Positions 59,058 through 64,000 of a stretch of DNA of 64,000 nt are shown here, piece after piece. The stretch spans positions 1-64,000 of the forward strand of contig NZ_JBQKGW010000004.1 of assembly GCF_052118625.1 (NCBI RefSeq), in the 5' to 3' direction. Every line of letters starts with the position of its first letter. Position 1 is the first letter of the stretch. The translations under genes were made by a program, and so were the position numbers. The stretch comes from Porcincola sp945869225. Lineage in GTDB: Bacteria; Bacillota; Clostridia; Lachnospirales; Lachnospiraceae. Under the pieces are notes generated by a model. The model was not told the DNA's origin and did no database searches. It saw only the letters and a list, made by a program, of their open reading frames with translations.

Positions 59058-60470
59058 TCAGGCCTTCAGGAATGCCATGTATGCATTTCTCGCCTCAAAG
59101 ATATCCGCCTTGCTCGTGACCTCCATCGGTGCGTGCATGTTGAGCACAGCGACCCCGGCATCGACCACGTTCATCGCGTATGCCGCGGAAATATAGGCGA
59201 TGGTTCCGCCGCCGCCCACATCCACTTTGCCAAGCTCTGCTGTCTGGAACGCGACATCCGCATCATCCATGACCTTGCGCACCCAGGCGAAGTACTCGGC
59301 ATTGGCATCGTTGGAGCCGGACTTTCCGCGCGCCCCTGTATACTTGTTGTACACAATCCCCTTGCCGAAGTAGGCGGAATTCTTCTTCTCATAGGCCGAA
59401 CCGTAGAGCGGATCATATGCTGCGGAGACATCACTTGAAAGCATCCTGCAGGCAGAAAGGCATCTGCGGAGCTTCAGCTCGCTGTACTGTCCGCATCTGT
59501 CCATCAGCTCTGCTGTTGCATTCTCGAAGAAGTGAGAGTGTGCGCCTGTTGCGCCGACGGAACCGATTTCCTCCTTATCCGTCAGCAGGCAGCAGCTTGT
59601 ATACTCCGGGTTCTCGCTGCGCAGAATCGCATCCAGCGAGGTGAAGGCGCAGACGCGGTCGTCCTGCCCGTATGCTGCGACCATGCTGCGGTCAAGGCCA
59701 AGGTCTCTCGCCGGGCCTGCCGGCACAATCTCCAGCTCCGCAGAGAGGAAGTCCTCCTCCTCCATCCCATACTTGTCCTTCAGGATATTGAGAACCTGCT
59801 GCTTCACCAGATCCTTCATCTCTTTCTTTCCGCCGTCCGCATCGCCCTTCTTATTGTCTTCAGCAAGCGGCTTCGATCCGACCAGGACATCCAGATTCTC
59901 GCCCTCGATGGCCTCCGCAAGGGTCTTGCCCATCTGATCCTTTGAAAGATGGATCAGCAGGTCGCTGACACAGAATACAGGATCGGACGCATCCTCCCCG
60001 ACATTCACCTTCACAACGCTTCCGTCCTTCTTCGCGACGACGCCGTGAATCGCCAGCGGAATGGTCGTCCACTGGTACTTCTTGATGCCGCCGTAGTAGT
60101 GCGTGTCAAGAAATGCCAGCTCCGTATCCTCGTAGAGCGGGTGCTGCTTGAGGTCCAGCCTCGGCGAATCGATGTGCGCTCCGAGGATTCTCATCCCGTC
60201 CTCGAGCGGCTTTCTTCCTATTACATAGAGGACCACCGTCTTCTTCATCCAGACCGCATAAACCTTGTCCCCTGCCTTCAGCGTTTCACCCTCTTCAACA
60301 ATCTTTCTGAGATCGCGGAAGCCTGCACGCTCCGCTCGGGAAACCGCCTCCGCGGCAAACTCCCGCTCCGTCTTGCAGCGGGAAAGTGTATCCTTATAAT
60401 CCTCGCAGAGGCTGCTGAGGCTTTCAAGCTGCTGCGCTGTATATGTTTTCCATCTGTTCTCCCGTTCCAT
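59058..60470 (-). CDS. M18-family aminopeptidase
   Basis: A 470-residue M18 zinc aminopeptidase. GAHIDSPRLDLKQHPLYE (first His-Asp ligand region), YGGIKKYQWTTIPLAIHG, GQDDRVCAFTSLDAILRSEN and CCLLTDKEEIGSVGATGAHS give the metal and catalytic residues; GGGGTIAYISAAYAMNVVDA lies near the C-terminus. GGAGG precedes the ATG. In one transcription unit with pepT. Gram-positive homologues are usually called probable M18-family aminopeptidase 1. Confidence 0.93.
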   Translation of the reverse strand: MERENRWKTYTAQQLESLSSLCEDYKDTLSRCKTEREFAAEAVSRAERAGFRDLRKIVEEGETLKAGDKVYAVWMKKTVVLYVIGRKPLEDGMRILGAHIDSPRLDLKQHPLYEDTELAFLDTHYYGGIKKYQWTTIPLAIHGVVAKKDGSVVKVNVGEDASDPVFCVSDLLIHLSKDQMGKTLAEAIEGENLDVLVGSKPLAEDNKKGDADGGKKEMKDLVKQQVLNILKDKYGMEEEDFLSAELEIVPAGPARDLGLDRSMVAAYGQDDRVCAFTSLDAILRSENPEYTSCCLLTDKEEIGSVGATGAHSHFFENATAELMDRCGQYSELKLRRCLSACRMLSSDVSAAYDPLYGSAYEKKNSAYFGKGIVYNKYTGARGKSGSNDANAEYFAWVRKVMDDADVAFQTAELGKVDVGGGGTIAYISAAYAMNVVDAGVAVLNMHAPMEVTSKADIFEARNAYMAFLKA

Positions 60471-60574
60471 TTGTTCCTCCTTCTGTCATGCAAACCATCG
60501 TATCAGCGGTCTGTTCCGTTCTTCGATTCTGGAACCGATTGTCCGGAATCCGCCACAATTTCCTGCGCTGTCTG

Positions 60575-61075
60575 TCAGTCCCGCGGATTTCTGTAATCGG
60601 TCACGACCTCCGTGACCTCATCCACGTACGGCCAGATGCTCTCGACTTTCGTCTGCCCCGTCAGATAAATCTCCATTCCATCCTGTGCCTGATCCAGCAG
60701 GGCCGTCAGATCCTCCTGTTTGAGGGCGCCGATGTTGAACAGCCCCAGCACCTCGTCCAGGATCAGGACATCGCACTCCCCTGTTGAAACCACCTTCTTT
60801 GCAAAGCTGTAACCCGTCCGGAAATGGATCAGTTCCTCGTCCTTCTCCAGCTCCGTGAGCTCGCTGAACGGCTTTGCAAACTTGTCAAATGAAAAAAGCT
60901 TGATCTCCGGCTCCAGTTTCTTCAAAAAATCCAGGCCTGCGGCCTCTTTTCCCTTCATGAACTGGATCACGAACACACGTCTTCCCGAGCAGGCCGCCTT
61001 GACCGCCTGTCCGATCGCAGCGGAAGATTTCCCGCTGCCCTCTCCACAATAGATGTGGACATAACTCTTTCCCAT
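60575..61075 (-). CDS. Cob(I)yrinic acid a,c-diamide adenosyltransferase (BtuR/CobO type)
   Basis: A 166-residue P-loop ATP:corrinoid adenosyltransferase. The Walker A is YCGEGSGKSSAAIGQAVKAA; VFVIQFMKGKEAAGLDFLKK and DVLILDEVLGLFNIGALKQE match CobA/BtuR. It would attach the adenosyl group to cobalamin. No other cobalamin gene lies nearby; divergent from typA with its own promoter. Confidence 0.88.
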   Translation of the reverse strand: MGKSYVHIYCGEGSGKSSAAIGQAVKAACSGRRVFVIQFMKGKEAAGLDFLKKLEPEIKLFSFDKFAKPFSELTELEKDEELIHFRTGYSFAKKVVSTGECDVLILDEVLGLFNIGALKQEDLTALLDQAQDGMEIYLTGQTKVESIWPYVDEVTEVVTDYRNPRD

Positions 61076-61254
61076 GCCTCAAACCCTCTCCGATTCAGGC
61101 CTGCTGGCAGGCCGCCGCCGTGCCCCTGCGGAATACTCTGTACCATCACGCCGCCCGGTACATCTCTCTGAGCTGCCCTCTGCCCCTGCGGAATGCTCCG
61201 CAGCCGTAAATCGTCCTGAATCGATAAAAAGCAATCAATCTTCCAGCATCGATA

Positions 61255-61283
61255 TATATACACTAGAAGGCCTGCAAATGCAA
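61255..61283 (-). promoter_or_regulatory. Promoter of the corrinoid adenosyltransferase gene
   Basis: Minus-strand TTGCAT, 17-base spacer, TATATA. The leader of about 175 bases contains two copies of TGCCCCTGCGGAAT (61121 and 61181, plus strand) 60 bases apart and a GTACC/GGTAC inverted repeat; no B12-box was seen. Confidence 0.6.
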
Positions 61284-61299
61284 GGTTTCCCGGTTTCGC

Positions 61300-61327
61300 T
61301 TGCATTCAGAAGTTTTTATGATAGAAT
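61300..61327 (+). promoter_or_regulatory. Promoter of typA
   Basis: TTGCAT, 16-base spacer, TAGAAT with an extended TGA, about 70 bases before the typA ATG. The 324-base gap from 61076 holds only the two divergent promoters and leaders. Confidence 0.7.
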
Positions 61328-61399
61328 ATCTGCGGTATTTTTATCAGAAATGTTGAATGTACGCAGCTTTGATCACAGCCGCGCAGGGAAGGAAGCTTT

Positions 61400-63253
61400 A
61401 TGGTAAGAGAAGATGTGAGAAATGTTGCCATCATCGCGCACGTTGACCACGGCAAAACAACGCTGGTCGACTGCCTGCTGAGGCAGAGCGGTGTGTTCCG
61501 CGCAAACCAGGAGGTCGTTGACCGCGTCATGGATTCCAACGCGATCGAGCGCGAGCGCGGCATCACCATTTTGTCCAAGAACACAGCCGTCACCTACAAG
61601 AACACGAAGATCAACATTGTGGATACCCCAGGTCATGCGGACTTCGGAGGTGAGGTGGAGCGTGTCCTGAAGATGGTCGACGGTGTCATTCTTCTTGTCG
61701 ATGCTTTCGAAGGCCCGATGCCGCAGACACGCTTTGTTACCGAAAAGGCACTCGCCCTTGACCTGCCGTTTGTCATCTGCGTCAACAAGATCGACCGCCC
61801 GGGTGCGCGCCCGGATGAGGTCGTCGATGAGACACTTGAGCTTCTGATGGATCTGAATGCCTCTGACAAGCAGCTGGACTCCCCGTTCGTTTTCGCCTCC
61901 GCGAGGGAAGGCTTTGCAGTGAAGGATCTGAATGACGAGCGCAAAAACATGGCGCCGCTGTTCGATACCATCCTGGAGCACATCCCGGCGCCGGAGGGAG
62001 ATCCGGATGGACCGCTCCAGATGCTCATATCCACAATCGATTACAATGAGTATGTCGGAAGAATCGGCATCGGAAAGATCAGCCGGGGTACCATCCGCGT
62101 CAACCAGGATGCTCTTCTGGTCAACCATCACAACAAGGACAAGCATGAAAAGGTCCGCATCACCAAGCTCTATGAGTTTGACGGTCTGAAAAAGGTTGAT
62201 GTGCCGCAGGCTTCGATGGGCTCCATCGTCGCCCTTTCAGGAATCGAGGACCTGCATATCGGGGATACCGTCTGCGATCTCGGTACGCCGGACGCGATTC
62301 CGTTCCAGAAGATCGAGGATCCGACCATCTCCATGAACTTCTGTGTCAACGACAGTCCATTTGCCGGCCAGGAGGGCAAGTTTGTCACCTCCCGCCATCT
62401 CAGAGACCGTCTGTACCGTGAGTTGAATACGGATGTCTCCCTCCGTGTCGAGGACACCGACAACACCGATACCTTCAAGGTTTCCGGCAGAGGTGAGCTT
62501 CACCTGTCCGTCCTGATTGAGACGATGCGCCGCGAGGGCTATGAATTCGCAGTCTCCAAGGCGGAGGTCATCTACAAGACAGACGAGCGCGGCAGAAAGC
62601 TCGAGCCGATGGAAATTGCCTACGTCGATGTTCCGGACGAATTCTCCGGCACAGTCATCCAGAAGCTGTCTCTCCGGAAGGGTGAGCTTCAGGGAATGGG
62701 CAAGACATCGGACGGAAGAACCCGTCTGGAGTTTGAGATTCCGTCGCGCGGCCTGATCGGATTCAGGAATGATTTCATGACCGACACGAAGGGCACGGGG
62801 ATCATCAATACCATTTTCGAGGGCTACTCTCCTTACAAGGGAGACCTGTCCTACCGCCCGCAGGGCTCGCTGATCTCATTTGAGACCGGTGTCGCGGTTG
62901 CTTACGGCCTGTTCAACGCCCAGGACCGCGGAATTCTCTTTGTAAAGCCGGGTGACAAGGTGTACTCCGGCATGGTCATCGGAGAGTCCAACAAATCGGA
63001 GGATGTGGAGCTGAATGTCTGCAAGACCAAACACCTGACCAACACACGTTCCTCCGGAGCTGACGAAGCTCTGAAGCTCGTCCCGCACAAGGAACTGTCG
63101 CTTGAGCAGGCCATCGAGTACATCGATACCGATGAGCTTTTGGAAGTCACACCGAAGTCCATCCGGATCCGGAAAAAGATCCTCGATCCGCTTCTGAGAA
63201 AGAGGGCCAACATTGCCCGCACGCAGAGAGCGCAGGCGGAGGCCAATCACTGA
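61400..63253 (+). CDS. typA: Translational GTPase TypA/BipA
   Basis: A 617-residue ribosome-associated GTPase. G-domain motifs: IIAHVDHGKTTLVDCLL (G1), RGITI (G2), VDTPGHADFGGEVE (G3), NKIDRPGARPDEV (G4), followed by EF-G-like domains III and V and the BipA-specific C-terminal domain (PRGLIGFRNDFMTDTKGTGI). GGAAGG precedes the ATG. Acts in ribosome assembly and stress translation. Monocistronic with its own terminator. Confidence 0.96.
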   Translation: MVREDVRNVAIIAHVDHGKTTLVDCLLRQSGVFRANQEVVDRVMDSNAIERERGITILSKNTAVTYKNTKINIVDTPGHADFGGEVERVLKMVDGVILLVDAFEGPMPQTRFVTEKALALDLPFVICVNKIDRPGARPDEVVDETLELLMDLNASDKQLDSPFVFASAREGFAVKDLNDERKNMAPLFDTILEHIPAPEGDPDGPLQMLISTIDYNEYVGRIGIGKISRGTIRVNQDALLVNHHNKDKHEKVRITKLYEFDGLKKVDVPQASMGSIVALSGIEDLHIGDTVCDLGTPDAIPFQKIEDPTISMNFCVNDSPFAGQEGKFVTSRHLRDRLYRELNTDVSLRVEDTDNTDTFKVSGRGELHLSVLIETMRREGYEFAVSKAEVIYKTDERGRKLEPMEIAYVDVPDEFSGTVIQKLSLRKGELQGMGKTSDGRTRLEFEIPSRGLIGFRNDFMTDTKGTGIINTIFEGYSPYKGDLSYRPQGSLISFETGVAVAYGLFNAQDRGILFVKPGDKVYSGMVIGESNKSEDVELNVCKTKHLTNTRSSGADEALKLVPHKELSLEQAIEYIDTDELLEVTPKSIRIRKKILDPLLRKRANIARTQRAQAEANH

Positions 63254-63282
63254 GAATCGATCTGAAGAACGGCTGCTTTCAC

Positions 63283-63320
63283 AAAAGGGCCGCACGGGTT
63301 TTGCCCGTGCGGCCCTTTTT
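63283..63320 (+). terminator. Terminator of typA
   Basis: AAAAGGGCCGCACGGG and CCCGTGCGGCCCTTTT are perfect 16-base arms, followed by further T's. Confidence 0.92.
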
Positions 63321-63405
63321 TCTGCCCGGATTTCCTGTTTTAGATCGGAGGCGCATCGGCTCCGAACGTCCCTCTGCCGCAAGGTCTCTTATACGCCGCC
63401 TTCAT

Positions 63406-63438
63406 AAAAAAGGGCGGTGCACCAAATGCGCACCGCCC
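63406..63438 (-). terminator. Terminator of the lactate dehydrogenase gene
   Basis: Minus-strand GGGCGGTGC and GCACCGCCC arms followed by TTTTTT, downstream of the ldh stop. Confidence 0.85.
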
Positions 63439-63530
63439 ACCGGTATTCTCTTGCTTTGTCTGCCAGCTCACAGACTCAGATGATTCCGGAGCTTTCTCCG
63501 ACATCTTCCGGAAGACTTCCCCGGAATGGT

Positions 63531-64000
63531 TTACTGCTTGTCCTCGCCGTAGATATGCTCAACCATCTGATGCATCACAGCTGCAGAAGCCTTCAGCTTT
63601 TCAAGCTCCTCATCTGTCAGCGGAAGGATGATCTTCTTCTCAACACCGTTCGGGCCGACCAGGCAGGACACGGAAACGCAGACATCTCTCAGGCCGTACT
63701 CGCCATGCATCATGGTGGAGATGGTCGTGACTGAATTCTCGGAGGAAAGGATCATGCGGCAAAGCTTGACGACGGAGACTGCAATCGCATAGAAGGTTGC
63801 ACCCTTGTCTGCAATGATGACGCCGCCGGACTTGCGGACTGTATCAATGATGCGGTCCGGATCAAATTCTGCATCCTTGTTTTTCGCATAGGTCTTGTAA
63901 TACTCAGCAACCGGCACGCCAGCCACATGTGCTACAGACCACGGAACGAAGGAAGAATCGCCGTGCTCACCGAAGACATAGGCATGAACGTTCTTCGAGG
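63531..64000 (-). CDS. ldh: L-lactate dehydrogenase, 5' part beyond the window
   Basis: The C-terminal ~156 residues of an L-LDH reducing pyruvate to lactate. At the window edge the frame reads VHAYVFGEHGDSSFVPWSVA, carrying the catalytic His; then MAGVPVAEYYKTYA and a C-terminal DYGLRDVCVSVSCLVGPNGV-like region ending in EDKQ. The start lies beyond position 64000. Malate dehydrogenase is the alternative, but GEHGDSSFVPWS is the LDH form. Confidence 0.92.
   Translation of the reverse strand, partial: SKNVHAYVFGEHGDSSFVPWSVAHVAGVPVAEYYKTYAKNKDAEFDPDRIIDTVRKSGGVIIADKGATFYAIAVSVVKLCRMILSSENSVTTISTMMHGEYGLRDVCVSVSCLVGPNGVEKKIILPLTDEELEKLKASAAVMHQMVEHIYGEDKQ

Noticed and set aside
61076..61250. 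Cobalamin riboswitch before the adenosyltransferase gene
   Set aside because: No B12-box motif was found; the leader has only a 60-base-period repeat and a short inverted repeat.
60967..61305. Small minus-strand ORF overlapping the adenosyltransferase start
   Set aside because: It runs through the promoter and leader repeats in a different frame; no SD or known domain.

Overview
The window (about 55% G+C by eye) looks like the chromosome of a Gram-positive anaerobic member of the Clostridia, most likely a Lachnospiraceae relative. This rests on a Gram-positive-type dnaE, dense SD-led operons, an F-type ATP synthase with a sodium-type c-subunit, NlpC/P60 and sulfatase-type cell-envelope proteins, and clostridial gene families. 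The genus is inferred and not proven.

Region 1 (1-8.2 kb) is an integrated mobilisable element. Reading on the minus strand it carries a CHC2 zinc-finger primase, a P4-type SF3 helicase, a MobV relaxase with a candidate oriT hairpin, and a large serine recombinase. On the plus strand it carries a RelB-like/PIN toxin-antitoxin pair and an XRE regulator overlapping a sigma-70-like factor. The extreme left edge joins two gene fragments. Region 2 (8.2-11.7 kb) is an accessory group: TfoX-N protein, YoaP-type acetyltransferase, SPL-type radical SAM protein, VOC protein and a WYL regulator.

Region 3 (11.8-31.8 kb) is mostly housekeeping: rlmD, dnaE, a CPBP protease, cvfB, an acyl-ACP thioesterase with pncB, citrate synthase, tRNA-Gln, an M28-like peptidase, ilvE, and the lysine-pathway operon dapA-dapB-lysC. 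An IS3-family (IS150-like) element sits exactly in the loop of the bidirectional terminator between ilvE and lysC. Region 4 (32.2-42.8 kb) holds the complete F1Fo ATP synthase operon. Directly upstream, on the same strand, is a ZorAB-like ion-channel/motor pair (long-tailed MotA/ExbB-type protein plus MotB/OmpA-type protein) and a tiny basic protein, with no recognisable Zorya effector.

Region 5 (42.9-64 kb) holds a secreted transglutaminase-like protein, a repeat-bearing NlpC/P60 hydrolase with a WalR-like box, proC, a tsaC / inactive-looking LMW phosphatase / upp group, an S1-domain protein, an LtaS/MdoB-like transferase with GtrB and GtrA glycosylation proteins, a YkgJ protein, an esterase whose nucleophile serine reads as leucine, pepT, an M18 aminopeptidase, a corrinoid adenosyltransferase, typA and the 3' part of an L-lactate dehydrogenase.

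The strongest leads are the orphan ZorAB-like pair next to the ATP synthase, the terminator-loop IS insertion, the two-carboxylate c-subunit, the pseudo-phosphatase, and a covarying hairpin repeat family.
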